Positions 8,431-17,035 are shown, numbered from the stretch's first letter. The stretch is 41,531 bases of DNA from JBOFCO01 sp051646105 (GCA_051646105.1 JBOFCO010000223.1:1-41531); one strand, 5' to 3'. A program made the numbers and translations. The notes: generated by a model from the sequence alone, not told the origin.

Positions 8431-8444
8431 GGGGCATTTGCCCC
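8431..8444. repeat. Short inverted repeat GGGGC-ATTT-GCCCC in the divergent gap
   Basis: A five-pair stem with a four-base loop lies in the 232-base gap between the small membrane protein gene and the glycosyltransferase at 8528. No other clear element was recognised in this gap. It may be an operator or chance. Confidence 0.25.
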
Positions 8445-8527
8445 GCCTCTGGCCTGCCGCAGGATTGTGCGCCGACGCAGCTCGGCACAAATTTCAGAAG
8501 GAACCAATAGAGTCAGACAGAAGCCCC

Positions 8528-9556
8528 ATGCCGCGGTCAATGCTCGCCGTGAAAAAGAACCCCGACGTATCGCCAGTGGCGATCTGGTTTCTTGCCACCG
8601 GCAAGTCGGGTCTTGGTCATCTGCGCCGTGTGGCCACGATTGCCGGGGCAATCCGGCGGACCGGGGCGGACAGGCGGATCGTCCTGCTGACCAACGCCCC
8701 GCCGCAGGGGCTGGACCACGCCGATCTGGCGGTATTCGATGACATCCGTCTTGCCGAACGGGCGGACATGGCCGCCGCCCTGCCGCGGGGCGAAAAGATC
8801 GTCGCGGTTCTGGACACCATCGCAGTGCCGGGAATCGAAAAAACAACGGCAACTCTCGCGCTGATCCTGCGAGAGATGCCGGATGCCGAACTTTCCCGGT
8901 TTCGTCTGCCCGGCGACAGGTCATGGAACCAGATCATCGTTGCCAATCCGGCCGCGCATTGGTTGCCGTCTGATGCCACCGGACCGGTCGAGCAGGTCGA
9001 GGCAGTGGGCTGGATTTATCGCACCCCTCCGGCACAGACATTGCCGAAGAGAGAGCTGCCCCGCGTGCTTGTGGCGACAGGTGGGGGTGGTACCGCGCAG
9101 ACCGCTGGCCCACTTTACGCAGCCATCGACACGATCATCGCCGGTGCCCGCGCCAGCGGTGCACAATTCGAGGTCGTGCAGGCGATTGGCCCGCGCGCCC
9201 GTTCATTCGGACGGCTGAACGGCACCGACCGCACCATCGATCCGGGCGGGGGGCTGAACGCCTTGTTCGGACAGTCAGATGTGGTGATTTCCACGGCGGG
9301 CTATAACTCGGTGCTGGAACTGGCGCTGACCGATACGCCATCGCTGCTGATCCCCATTCCACGCAGCATCGACGATCAGGCGGCGCGGGTGCGGTTGTGG
9401 GGGCCCCGGCTTGGCACCGGGCATGACGAACAACGCCCGGCGACATCGGCAGCCTGGCTGGCCCGGACCGTCGCCAGGCGCCAGCGCAGATCGCCCGTCG
9501 ATCTTGGCGTGGGGGGGGAGGATCGGGCGGCCGCGTTGATCCTTTCGCTGGCATGA
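8528..9556 (+). CDS. MurG-like (GT-B fold) glycosyltransferase
   Basis: The product of about 342 residues has a GT-B layout. An N-terminal glycine loop, TGKSGLGHLRRVA (25-37), matches the GxGH acceptor-side loop of MurG-like and COG4671-type transferases. The C-terminal half has the glycine-rich strand VLVATGGGG (180-188) and the donor-binding segment STAGYNSVLELAL (255-267), similar to MurG and UDP-glycosyltransferases. It is distantly similar to the transferase part of 13079-14662. The start is uncertain: ATG codons at 8528 and 8540 are both possible and neither has a strong ribosome binding site. Its stop overlaps the ATG of the next gene (ATGA), pairing it with an APH-fold kinase. Donor and acceptor are unknown. 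Confidence 0.8.
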   Translation: MPRSMLAVKKNPDVSPVAIWFLATGKSGLGHLRRVATIAGAIRRTGADRRIVLLTNAPPQGLDHADLAVFDDIRLAERADMAAALPRGEKIVAVLDTIAVPGIEKTTATLALILREMPDAELSRFRLPGDRSWNQIIVANPAAHWLPSDATGPVEQVEAVGWIYRTPPAQTLPKRELPRVLVATGGGGTAQTAGPLYAAIDTIIAGARASGAQFEVVQAIGPRARSFGRLNGTDRTIDPGGGLNALFGQSDVVISTAGYNSVLELALTDTPSLLIPIPRSIDDQAARVRLWGPRLGTGHDEQRPATSAAWLARTVARRQRRSPVDLGVGGEDRAAALILSLA

Positions 9557-10251
9557 GCCACCATCCGACATGGGTCGAGGGCGGTTGCTTTTACAAACGA
9601 TATGAAAGCGCCGAACTGGCAACCACGGCACTGGAACGCAGCCGCGCCTGCCGTGCCGGGGGGCTGGCCACACCCGAGGCACGGACCACAGACATGCCGG
9701 ATGTCCTGCGTTTTGACCTGATCTCGGGGAAGCCCGTGCCGCAAGAAGACACGGGAGCCCTGATTTCCGCCCTGCGTCCCGTAACCGGTTTGAAAGTGAC
9801 GGGGCTGACGCAGCACGACCCGTTTGCGCGGATCGATGCCCGGCTGTGGCGGACCCCCGAAAAACTGTTGCGCCGGATCGAAGCCCTGCGTGCCATTCCC
9901 CTGCCCCCCGGCGGGGGAAGCGTGCATGGCGACTTTCACCCCGGACAGGTGATGCGCGACAGGTCCGGCAAGCTTTGGCTGATCGATCTTGATGACATGG
10001 CGACTGGTCCGGTCGAGGCTGACATCGGAAATCTTGCCGCCTATCTGGCGACCCAGCCGCACGCGCCGCCGCCGCAGGACGCCGGGCCAGACGAAACACG
10101 GTTGCTGTGCGCCGCATGGCGGGCAGCAGGTGGCGAGTGCGATCCCGATCTTGCCATGCACTATGCCGCTATCGCGCTGATCCGTCGGGCGTTGAAGCTG
10201 GTCAAGCGGGGGCGGCCCGAGGTTCTTGAAAGCCTGATCTCAGCGGCGTGA
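9553..10251 (+). CDS. APH-fold phosphotransferase (small-molecule kinase), first of three
   Basis: The 232-residue product is related to aminoglycoside phosphotransferase/choline-kinase-like enzymes. It shows the catalytic loop VHGDFHPGQVM (H125, D127) and the metal-binding segment LIDLDDMATG (D146, D148), followed by ADIGNLAAYL. An N-terminal lysine in CFYKRY may correspond to the ATP-contacting lysine. At 232 residues it is short for the family, with a reduced N lobe. Its start overlaps the stop of the glycosyltransferase, so it probably phosphorylates a sugar, lipid head group or polyol in that pathway. An antibiotic-resistance role is unlikely from this context. Its last 12 bases overlap the 3' end of the convergent response regulator gene. 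Confidence 0.8.
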   Translation: MSHHPTWVEGGCFYKRYESAELATTALERSRACRAGGLATPEARTTDMPDVLRFDLISGKPVPQEDTGALISALRPVTGLKVTGLTQHDPFARIDARLWRTPEKLLRRIEALRAIPLPPGGGSVHGDFHPGQVMRDRSGKLWLIDLDDMATGPVEADIGNLAAYLATQPHAPPPQDAGPDETRLLCAAWRAAGGECDPDLAMHYAAIALIRRALKLVKRGRPEVLESLISAA

Positions 10252-11460
10252 AATGCCGTATTTTTCCATCCTGTAGCGCAGCGTGTCGCGGCTTATGCCA
10301 AGCAGGCCCGCGGCACGGGAAATGTTGCCCCCTGTGCTGCGCAGCGCACGCAGAAGCGCGGCCTCCTCCATCCGGACGAGGTTCGGAATATCCGATTCCA
10401 CGCCCGGCTTTCCGATCACGCGGATATCGTCGGCGCCGATGATCGTATCCGCAGCATTCAGCACCGCCCGTTCTATGCAGTTTTCCAGTTCAGCGATATT
10501 GCCCGGCCAGTCGTGGCGCAGCAGCTTGGCCCGCGCCTCCGCGCCAATGCGGGGACGTGGCCGATTCAGTCTCTGCCCGATCTGCCGGGCAAAGTCCTCT
10601 GCCAGTGGCAGGATGTCGGCCGTGCGTTCCGACAGGGGTGGGACCTCGATCCAGCCGACGAGCCTGCGATAAAGAATATCCGACCAGAACGCCCCGCGCT
10701 GCTCCATCAATGAAAGCTCGGCGCTGGTGGTCGCGATCAGCCATGGTGCGTCCGGCGCGTCCAGCGCCAGTGACAGTTCCACCTGCGCCGCTGCATCCAG
10801 TGCCTCGATCCTGCGCAGCAGAATGGCTTTGGCGCCACTTGCCAGCGCCTGCGAAAGCTGGACACCACCAAGGTTGCAATCGACTTCCGCCATCGCCTTG
10901 CCGCCACGGGCTGCTTCGTGAAGGGCACGGGCAACCTGTGCCTTTCCGCATCCACGCGGACCCGTGATCAGGACACCCGGCGCGGCATCGCCGCCAGCAG
11001 AGGCCGCCAGCCGCCGGATCGCGGCACGCAGTTCCACTGCCGCCGATGATCGCCCGACAATACGGTCGACACCGTGTGGTTCGGCAGTGCGCGCGGCATC
11101 CTGCAGCATCATTTCTGCGGCAATAGCCGCGATGGTTGCAAGCGGGGCCGGCTTTGTCAGAAAATCACGGGCGCCGCGCTTCATGGCCGAGACTGCCACG
11201 CCGATGTCGCCGTGGCCGGTCATCACCAGAACCTGCGTTTCGGGGTTGCTGGCCAGCATCCAGCCCAGCAGATCCAGCCCGCTATCCTGGCCAAGCTTCA
11301 CATCCAGAATGACAAGCTGCGGACGGTCTCGGGAAAAAAGTGCCATGGCCCCGCGCACGTCAACCGCATAGGCCGCAACGAAGCCGCGCCTTTCCAGATA
11401 GCCGGTGATCGACCGTGCCAGAACCTCTTCATCGTCAACAACAAGTATTCCCGTCATCAT
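10240..11460 (-). CDS. NtrC-family response regulator with degenerate AAA+ domain
   Basis: The 406-residue product has a complete receiver (D9/D10, phosphoacceptor D53, T81, K103), an AAA+ middle domain and a C-terminal Fis-type helix-turn-helix (SRAAGLLGISRDTLRYRM). The AAA+ part has a Walker A-like GPRGCGK (167-173) and a WPGNIAELEN segment, but the region between them is about 30 residues shorter than in classical NtrC. It has no GAFTGA loop, and the Walker B position reads ILLRRIEAL instead of a FLDE-type motif. By family knowledge GAFTGA contacts sigma-54, so this protein probably acts without it, as Rhodobacter capsulatus NtrC does. It lies 13 bases downstream of its kinase gene. The start may be one codon later, at 11457. 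Confidence 0.9.
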   Translation of the reverse strand: MMTGILVVDDEEVLARSITGYLERRGFVAAYAVDVRGAMALFSRDRPQLVILDVKLGQDSGLDLLGWMLASNPETQVLVMTGHGDIGVAVSAMKRGARDFLTKPAPLATIAAIAAEMMLQDAARTAEPHGVDRIVGRSSAAVELRAAIRRLAASAGGDAAPGVLITGPRGCGKAQVARALHEAARGGKAMAEVDCNLGGVQLSQALASGAKAILLRRIEALDAAAQVELSLALDAPDAPWLIATTSAELSLMEQRGAFWSDILYRRLVGWIEVPPLSERTADILPLAEDFARQIGQRLNRPRPRIGAEARAKLLRHDWPGNIAELENCIERAVLNAADTIIGADDIRVIGKPGVESDIPNLVRMEEAALLRALRSTGGNISRAAGLLGISRDTLRYRMEKYGISRR

Positions 11461-11473
11461 TCCTGTCCCGTAT

Positions 11474-12847
11474 TCACGCCGCAGGCAGCCGCAGCGTCAC
11501 CTCGGCGCCATGAGAGGCGCCGTTGGCCAGCTCCAGCGTACCCCCAAGACGTTCCGCTATCCGTCGGCCAAGCGACAGGCCCACACCAAGACCACTGGCC
11601 TTGCCCGTTGCAAAGGGGGTGAACAGGCGGTCGGCCATGTCCGGTGCGATGCCGGGGCCGGTATCCTGCACACGTATCGTGATCATGTCGGCACCGTCGC
11701 GGTCCCAGCCGATGTCCAGCAATCCGCCGCTGCCCATCGCCTCTAACCCGTTGGCGATGAGGGAGTTCAGCACTTGCTCCAGTTCGGGCGCTCGCGCACC
11801 CACAAACATGCGACCCGACCCTGTCAGCCTTAGCCGGATTCCACGCCGTTCCATCTGCGGGCGAAAGGCACCCAGACAGGCGCGCACAACCTTTTCCACA
11901 TCGGCCCGCTGCGATGATGCGCCTGCATCCTTGCGGCTGCGACCGAGCAGGTCGCGAATCCAGCCTTCAAGCCGGTCGACCTGATCGATGATGTCGCGCA
12001 ATGTGCTGCGGCTGTCTTCGGGGATGTCGTCATCCAGAGTCAGCTCCGCGCAGGACCGGATTGATGCCAGCGGATTGCGCAGCCCATGCGCAACGGCCGA
12101 AGCCATTTCCCCGACTGCCGCCAGGCGTTCCGTTTCCACCAGGCGTGCTTCCTGCCGCATCAGCACCCGCCCGGCATAGGTCACGACAAGCGCCAGCCCG
12201 CCAAACAGCGCCGCCCCTGCCAGCAGCGCGTTGATCCAGCTGAGCATCTTGATGCGGCGGATCGATCCAAGAAGCGAGGCCGGCGATTTGTATACCTCGA
12301 CCGCGCCAACGACCGCGCCGCCCTCTGACGCAGTAATAGGGATGTAATATTCGATATAGGTCGTAATTCCCTGCGGAAAGCCGACATGTTCCGACTTTTC
12401 GTCCGCATCGACCGAGTTCAGTTCCGGGATGCTGATGCCGTTCAGTGCGGCATCCAGTTCTGTATTGTCCCTAAAGGATTCTCCGACCAGGTCCGGCTCC
12501 GTCGACCACAGGATGGTATGCCCTGCGTCATAGATATTTGCGCGGAACACATCAGGCATTCCGGCGACGTGGATGAGGAATTCCTCAAAATCCTCGTCCC
12601 CGGTCAGGGATTCCGCCCCGGTGAAATAGGAAACGGCGTTTTCCACCTGGACGACCGAATTCAGGAATTCCCCCGAAACCGCCGTATCGCGCAGCATCAT
12701 CTGCTCGACGATGTATCGCGACAGGATCGTGCTCATCACCAGGGCAGTTGAAAAGATCGCAACAAAGCTGACCACGAAGAAAGCCCAGACCATCCGGAAA
12801 TGATGCGGCGAATCCCGAAGCAGAAGGCGTTGCGGAAAGATCGTCAT
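11474..12847 (-). CDS. Membrane sensor histidine kinase paired with the degenerate NtrC-like regulator
   Basis: The 457-residue kinase has helices at about residues 19-42 and 205-229 flanking a periplasmic sensing domain of about 160 residues. The kinase core follows: H254 in AVAHGLRNPLASIRS, an N box NSLIANGLEAM (361-371), G1 QDTGPGIAP and a G2-like ASGLGVGLSLG segment. The sequence VGEMASAVAHGLRNPL is typical of NtrB/AtoS-like kinases that pair with NtrC-type regulators. It lies upstream of the response regulator on the same strand and is divergent from the receiver-glycosyltransferase gene across a 231-base gap with a 12-base inverted repeat. Besides its regulator, the receiver fused to the transferase is a plausible second phosphorylation target. 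The signal is unknown. Confidence 0.9.
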   Translation of the reverse strand: MTIFPQRLLLRDSPHHFRMVWAFFVVSFVAIFSTALVMSTILSRYIVEQMMLRDTAVSGEFLNSVVQVENAVSYFTGAESLTGDEDFEEFLIHVAGMPDVFRANIYDAGHTILWSTEPDLVGESFRDNTELDAALNGISIPELNSVDADEKSEHVGFPQGITTYIEYYIPITASEGGAVVGAVEVYKSPASLLGSIRRIKMLSWINALLAGAALFGGLALVVTYAGRVLMRQEARLVETERLAAVGEMASAVAHGLRNPLASIRSCAELTLDDDIPEDSRSTLRDIIDQVDRLEGWIRDLLGRSRKDAGASSQRADVEKVVRACLGAFRPQMERRGIRLRLTGSGRMFVGARAPELEQVLNSLIANGLEAMGSGGLLDIGWDRDGADMITIRVQDTGPGIAPDMADRLFTPFATGKASGLGVGLSLGRRIAERLGGTLELANGASHGAEVTLRLPAA

Positions 12848-12887
12848 GTGGCGGCTTTCATGGCGGTTGCAGACTCACCTTACGCCG

Positions 12888-12942
12888 CAGACCAAAGCCG
12901 GTGGCACCAACCAAAGGTCCGCAAAAATGGGGCTTTGGTCTG
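12888..12942. promoter_or_regulatory. 12-base perfect inverted repeat between the kinase and receiver-glycosyltransferase genes
   Basis: CAGACCAAAGCC (12888-12899) is matched by its exact reverse complement GGCTTTGGTCTG (12931-12942), with a 31-base spacer. The spacer holds a third copy of the core ACCAAAG (12910-12916), so there are three copies about two helical turns apart. It lies in the only divergent gap of the locus. It is a good candidate operator for the response regulator at 10240-11460, controlling both directions. A run of eight A follows at 12951-12958. No sigma-54 -24/-12 pair was found. Confidence 0.6.
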
Positions 12943-13078
12943 AAACCGGCAAAAAAAATGCGTGATATGCCCCAAAACGGGGGCGGCGTTTCCCCCGATC
13001 CCCACCGGAACCAAGGCGAAGCGGCGTGTGCAATCGCCTAGCCTGGAGCCCGTATCGCATAGAACGCTGGGGACCGAC

Positions 13079-14662
13079 ATGGCCGCTATCCTGCTGCTGG
13101 AAGATGAGCCGATCATCGCGCGGAACATCACGCGTGCCCTGTCGCGGGAGGGTCATACGGTGCGTCATGCGCCGTCTGCCGCCGTGGCGCGGCACCTGCT
13201 GACGCAACCGGACTGCGATCTTGTGCTGGCAGACATTTCACTGGGCGACGGCGATGGCATCGATGTTCTGGGCGAGCATGCCGCGGCACTGGGCGACCGC
13301 CCTATTGTCGTGATGACCGGGCAGGACAACGTTGAAAACCGCCTGCGGGCAGAGGGGTTGTCCGTATCGGCATTTCTGGCAAAGCCCTTTGCCATGGCGC
13401 GCATGGCCGAACTGGTTGGCGCCCTTGTCGCGGATTGCCGGACGGCGGGCTGCGGTTCCGCTGCCGCGTCGTCCAGGCGGGGTCCGTCGGTGATGATGTA
13501 TTCGCACGACACCATCGGCCTGGGTCACATGCGCCGCAACACGGCGATCGCGCATGAACTTGTTGCGCGGGTACCGGGGGTTTCGGTGTTGATGCTGGTC
13601 GGATGTCCGGCGGGCATGATCTTCGAGCCGCGCCCCGGCATCGACTATGTCAAGCTGCCGTCCCTTGCAAAGCTGGCGCGGGGCCGCTGGCAGGCCAGCA
13701 ACCTGCGCATCGACGCCGACACCACGCGGGCGCTGCGCAGCGGCATTATCGAGCGGGTCGTGGAAACCTTCCGCCCCGACGTATTCCTTGTCGACCACGA
13801 ACCCGCAGGGGTGTGGGACGAACTCGTCGCCCCGCTGACAGCATTGCGCGCAAACGGCAGCACACGCACCGTTCTGGGGCTGCGCGACATTCTGGATGAT
13901 CCGGATCGCACCCGCGGCGCATGGGCGGCCGCTGGCATCGACCGTGTCATATCCTCGCTTTACGACGATGTCCTGATTTACGGCAACGCTGCTTTCTACC
14001 CCTCTGCCACTGCCTATGGGTTGGAACGCCTGCGTCCGGGAAAGACCCGGTATTGTGGGGCGGTCACAACGGCGCAGTCGCGGCCACGCGACGGATGGAC
14101 CGGATCACCACGCCGTGTGCTGGTTTCGGGTGGCGGGGGGCGCGATGCTTTCCTGCTGCTCGACACTGCGATTGCCGCACTGGCCAGCCTGCCGCGCGAC
14201 CGCCGGCCTCAGATGACCATCGTCGCCGGGCCACTGATGGATGGCGAACTTCGTGCCGCGCTTGCCGCCAATGCCGAGGCCGCGGGCGCGATCTTTCACG
14301 AACAGGTGCCCGACATGCCGGAGCGGCTGGCGCAGAGCGACCTGTTCATCACCATGGGCGGCTACAATTCCGTGACCGAGGCACTGGCAACAGGCTGCCC
14401 CGCGCTGGTCATTCCCCGCGTTGGCCCATCGGGCGAACAGCGCATCCGTGCGGAACGGTTGCAGGCACTGGGCCTGGCCGATGTGATCTGGCGCCACGAT
14501 CTGACGCCCGCACGAATTGCGGCACGGCTTCTGTCGCGCAGCCGTCCACAGCCGGTGCAGGGCCTGTCGCTGGACGGGGCCGCCGTTGCCGCCGAGCGGA
14601 TCGCCAGCATGCTGTCGGACCGCGCCCCCCATTCCAATCCCGAGGTGACTTTCCATGCCTGA
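13079..14662 (+). CDS. Receiver domain-glycosyltransferase fusion protein
   Basis: The 527-residue product joins a two-component receiver (about 1-118) to a GT-B glycosyltransferase (about 136-515). The receiver keeps all phosphorylation residues: D9, phosphoacceptor D52 in LVLADISLGDGDG, T80 and K102 in FLAKPF. A short Ala/Ser/Gly-rich linker (about 121-135) leads to MMYSHDTIGLGHMRRN, the GxGH loop seen in COG4671-type predicted transferases. The donor-binding half has LVSGGGG and TMGGYNSVTEALATG. No DNA-binding domain is present. The ATG at 13079 is preferred because it starts exactly at the first receiver strand. An upstream frame opening at 12962 lies in the regulatory gap. It is first in an operon of six overlapping genes. 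I infer phosphorylation-dependent control of transferase activity or localisation. Confidence 0.88.
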   Translation: MAAILLLEDEPIIARNITRALSREGHTVRHAPSAAVARHLLTQPDCDLVLADISLGDGDGIDVLGEHAAALGDRPIVVMTGQDNVENRLRAEGLSVSAFLAKPFAMARMAELVGALVADCRTAGCGSAAASSRRGPSVMMYSHDTIGLGHMRRNTAIAHELVARVPGVSVLMLVGCPAGMIFEPRPGIDYVKLPSLAKLARGRWQASNLRIDADTTRALRSGIIERVVETFRPDVFLVDHEPAGVWDELVAPLTALRANGSTRTVLGLRDILDDPDRTRGAWAAAGIDRVISSLYDDVLIYGNAAFYPSATAYGLERLRPGKTRYCGAVTTAQSRPRDGWTGSPRRVLVSGGGGRDAFLLLDTAIAALASLPRDRRPQMTIVAGPLMDGELRAALAANAEAAGAIFHEQVPDMPERLAQSDLFITMGGYNSVTEALATGCPALVIPRVGPSGEQRIRAERLQALGLADVIWRHDLTPARIAARLLSRSRPQPVQGLSLDGAAVAAERIASMLSDRAPHSNPEVTFHA

Positions 14663-15866
14663 TCGCACTCCAATTCGCATCGGCTACGTGCTGAAAAGGT
14701 TTCCGCGCTTTTCGGAAACCTTCATCCTGAACGAACTGCTGACGCATCAGGCGCGGGGGGCGGAGCTTCGTGTTTTCTCGCTGCTGACGCCGCCGGATGA
14801 GCCCCGTCATGCCCGGCTGGCCGACCTGCGTGCGCCCGTTCACTACCTTGCAAAGCCACCGGCAATACCGGCCCCCAGGATCGCCCCCGCAGATGCCGCA
14901 CTGTTTGCGGGAAATGACGACAAGGCCATCACCACCCTTCATGCAAAGGCGGCAGAGGTGGCGCGTCTTGCGGGAGAAGCAGGGATTACCCACCTGCATG
15001 CGCATTTTGCATCCGACGCCGCCACCGTGGCGCTGTTGGCCGGGCGGATCATCGGCGGCAGCTTTTCCTTCACCGCCCACGCGCGCGACATCTATCACAC
15101 CTATGTCACGCCCGAGGTGGACGATGCGAAGCGTCGCGCCAAGCTGCGTGAGGCGGCCTTTACCATTACCGTCTCGGATTTCAACGCCCGACACCTGCGC
15201 ACGCTGTGCCCTGAAGCCGCGCATCGCATCCACAGGCTTTACAACGGCATCGACCTGTCGCTGTTCGCACCACCGCTCGCCAGTGCGACCGTACCGGGCC
15301 GTATCCTTGCCGTTGGCCGTCTGGTCGAAAAGAAGGGCTTTCCGCTTCTGGTCGATGCATGTGCGCTGTTGCGTGACCGGGGGGTCAGCTTTGAATGCCG
15401 GATCGTGGGCGATGGTCCGCAGCAGGCAGAGCTTTCGGAACGGATCGCGGCGGCACGCCTGACCGGGCTGGTGCATCTGGACGGTCCGATGCCGCAGGAA
15501 CGGCTGGCAGGCCTTATGGACAGCGCTGCCATTGCCGCATTGCCCTGCATCGTTACCGCCGACGGCGACCGCGACGGCCTGCCGACCGTCCTGCTGGAAG
15601 CCATGGCAAAGGGGCTGCCCGTCGTCACGACAACCGTCACCGGCGGGCCGGAAATCGTCGATGGCGGCAGGACGGGCCTGCTTTGCCCGCCGGGCGACGT
15701 GGTTGCACTGGCGGACGCGCTGCAGCGGCTGCTGGTCGATCCGGCCCACGCCCGGGCCATGGGCCGGGCGGGCCGCATCCGGGCCGAACGGCTGTTCAGC
15801 CTGTCCGAAAACGCAGGGGCGCTGCTTGATCGCTTCACATCGACAATGAAACTGGGGGTAGCGTGA
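14655..15866 (+). CDS. GT4-family glycosyltransferase (ExoL/WcaL-like)
   Basis: The 403-residue product is a retaining GT-B transferase of the GT4 group that works on the cytoplasmic face of the membrane. It begins YVLKRFPRFSETFILNEL, the usual opening of WcaL/ExoL-type exopolysaccharide transferases. It also has HLHAHFASDAATVALL, the C-terminal hinge strand ILAVGRLVEKKGF, and DGDRDGLPTVLLEAMAKGLP, which contains the GT4 donor-binding acidic residues. Its start overlaps the end of the receiver-glycosyltransferase gene by eight bases, so the two are translated together. Donor and acceptor sugars cannot be deduced, but the role is addition of a sugar in a surface glycan. Confidence 0.88.
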   Translation: MPDRTPIRIGYVLKRFPRFSETFILNELLTHQARGAELRVFSLLTPPDEPRHARLADLRAPVHYLAKPPAIPAPRIAPADAALFAGNDDKAITTLHAKAAEVARLAGEAGITHLHAHFASDAATVALLAGRIIGGSFSFTAHARDIYHTYVTPEVDDAKRRAKLREAAFTITVSDFNARHLRTLCPEAAHRIHRLYNGIDLSLFAPPLASATVPGRILAVGRLVEKKGFPLLVDACALLRDRGVSFECRIVGDGPQQAELSERIAAARLTGLVHLDGPMPQERLAGLMDSAAIAALPCIVTADGDRDGLPTVLLEAMAKGLPVVTTTVTGGPEIVDGGRTGLLCPPGDVVALADALQRLLVDPAHARAMGRAGRIRAERLFSLSENAGALLDRFTSTMKLGVA

Positions 15867-17035
15867 TGCGGATCGCCTATGTCTGTGCCGATGGCGGCAT
15901 CGCCGTATTTGGGGACAAAGGGGCGTCGGTCCACATCGACGCCATGGCGCGGGCCTTTGCGCGAACCGGAAACCAGGTGCATCTGCTGTGCGCCCGCGCG
16001 GGATCGGGTTCCGCCCCCTATCTGGTCGAGGAAGTTCAGGCGGCGCTGCCCACCCCCGGCGACCGTGCAGAAAAGGAACGTTTCTGGATCGCAACCGCAG
16101 CCATGATCGAAGCGCGCCTGGTCGCGCTGCATCGCGATTGGCCGTTCGACATGATCTATGAACGCTATGCACTGTGGTCCACCGCCGGGGTGCGCGCGGG
16201 CCGCAGGCTGGGCGTGCCGGTTGTCGTCGAAGTGAATGCGCCGCTTGTGCAGGAACAGGCCGCCTATCGCAGTCTCGTTCTGGCCGACACCGCGCAAGCG
16301 ATCGAGGCCGAGGTCTTCTCTTGTGCCGATGCGCTGGCTGTGGTGTCGGATGCGCTGGTGCCCTATGTGATCGCGGGCGGCGCGCGGCCTGATCGGGTGA
16401 AGGTCATCGGAAATGCCGTCGATACCGGCCTGTTTCACCCGGACGTTTCCCCCGTGCGGCTGAAATCGATCCCCGATGATGCATTCGTGGTAGGATTTTC
16501 GGGATCCCTGAAAACCTGGCACGGGATCGAATGCCTGCTGCCCGCCTTTCGCAAGATGTGGGAGCAGAATCCACAGGCGCATCTTCTGGTGGCGGGTGAA
16601 GGGCCGCGCAAGGCCTGGATCGAGGGCTATGTCGCCGCAGCAGGGATGGAGAATGCAGTTACCCTGACCGGATGGGTGCCGCATCACGACCTGCCCCCGC
16701 TGATTGCCCTAATGGATGTGACGACTGCACCCTATCCGCAATCGGAGGACAACTATTTCTCTCCGCTCAAGATTTATGAATATCTGGCCATGGGGCGCGC
16801 AGTCGTTGCCAGCCGCATCGGGCAGACGGAAACGCTGCTTGCACCTTCTGGTGCCGCCCTTCTGGTGCCGCCGGGCGATGTCGATGCGCTGGCCGAGGCG
16901 TTGCTGGGTCTGTCCGGCGATCCGGTGCTGCGCAGGGCACTGGCTGGCAACGCAGCGCGGGAGGGTCGGCGCCACGACTGGGCCGACAATGCCCGGCAGG
17001 TAGTGGACCTTGTCCGCGAAGGGGTGGCGGCATGA
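15866..17035 (+). CDS. GT4-family glycosyltransferase, second copy
   Basis: The 389-residue product is a second GT4 glycosyltransferase. It has the N-terminal GDKGASVHIDAMARAFA acceptor-domain segment, the hinge strand VGFSGSLKTWHGIECLLPAF, and the donor-site segment SPLKIYEYLAMGRAVVAS with the family glutamate. The ATG at 15866 shares one base with the previous stop. A GTG three bases earlier is an alternative start. Its sequence differs clearly from the GT4 gene upstream, so it probably adds a different sugar or makes a different linkage. Its end overlaps the ATG of the ABC exporter by four bases. Confidence 0.88.
   Translation: MRIAYVCADGGIAVFGDKGASVHIDAMARAFARTGNQVHLLCARAGSGSAPYLVEEVQAALPTPGDRAEKERFWIATAAMIEARLVALHRDWPFDMIYERYALWSTAGVRAGRRLGVPVVVEVNAPLVQEQAAYRSLVLADTAQAIEAEVFSCADALAVVSDALVPYVIAGGARPDRVKVIGNAVDTGLFHPDVSPVRLKSIPDDAFVVGFSGSLKTWHGIECLLPAFRKMWEQNPQAHLLVAGEGPRKAWIEGYVAAAGMENAVTLTGWVPHHDLPPLIALMDVTTAPYPQSEDNYFSPLKIYEYLAMGRAVVASRIGQTETLLAPSGAALLVPPGDVDALAEALLGLSGDPVLRRALAGNAAREGRRHDWADNARQVVDLVREGVAA

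Noticed and set aside
8034..8924. 296-codon minus-strand frame across the gap and the first glycosyltransferase gene
   Set aside because: It runs opposite the conserved GT-B motifs and has an Arg/Pro-rich shadow composition. Only the shorter frame 8074-8295 in another phase has a ribosome binding site and membrane-like sequence.
9553..10251. Antibiotic (aminoglycoside) resistance gene
   Set aside because: Only the general kinase fold is shared. The gene is coupled to a glycosyltransferase, and two more such kinases lie in the same locus, which favours a biosynthetic role.
12902..12907. TGGCAC as a possible sigma-54 -24 element near the NtrC-type regulator
   Set aside because: No TTGC-type -12 element follows at the right spacing, and the regulator lacks the GAFTGA loop needed to work with sigma-54.
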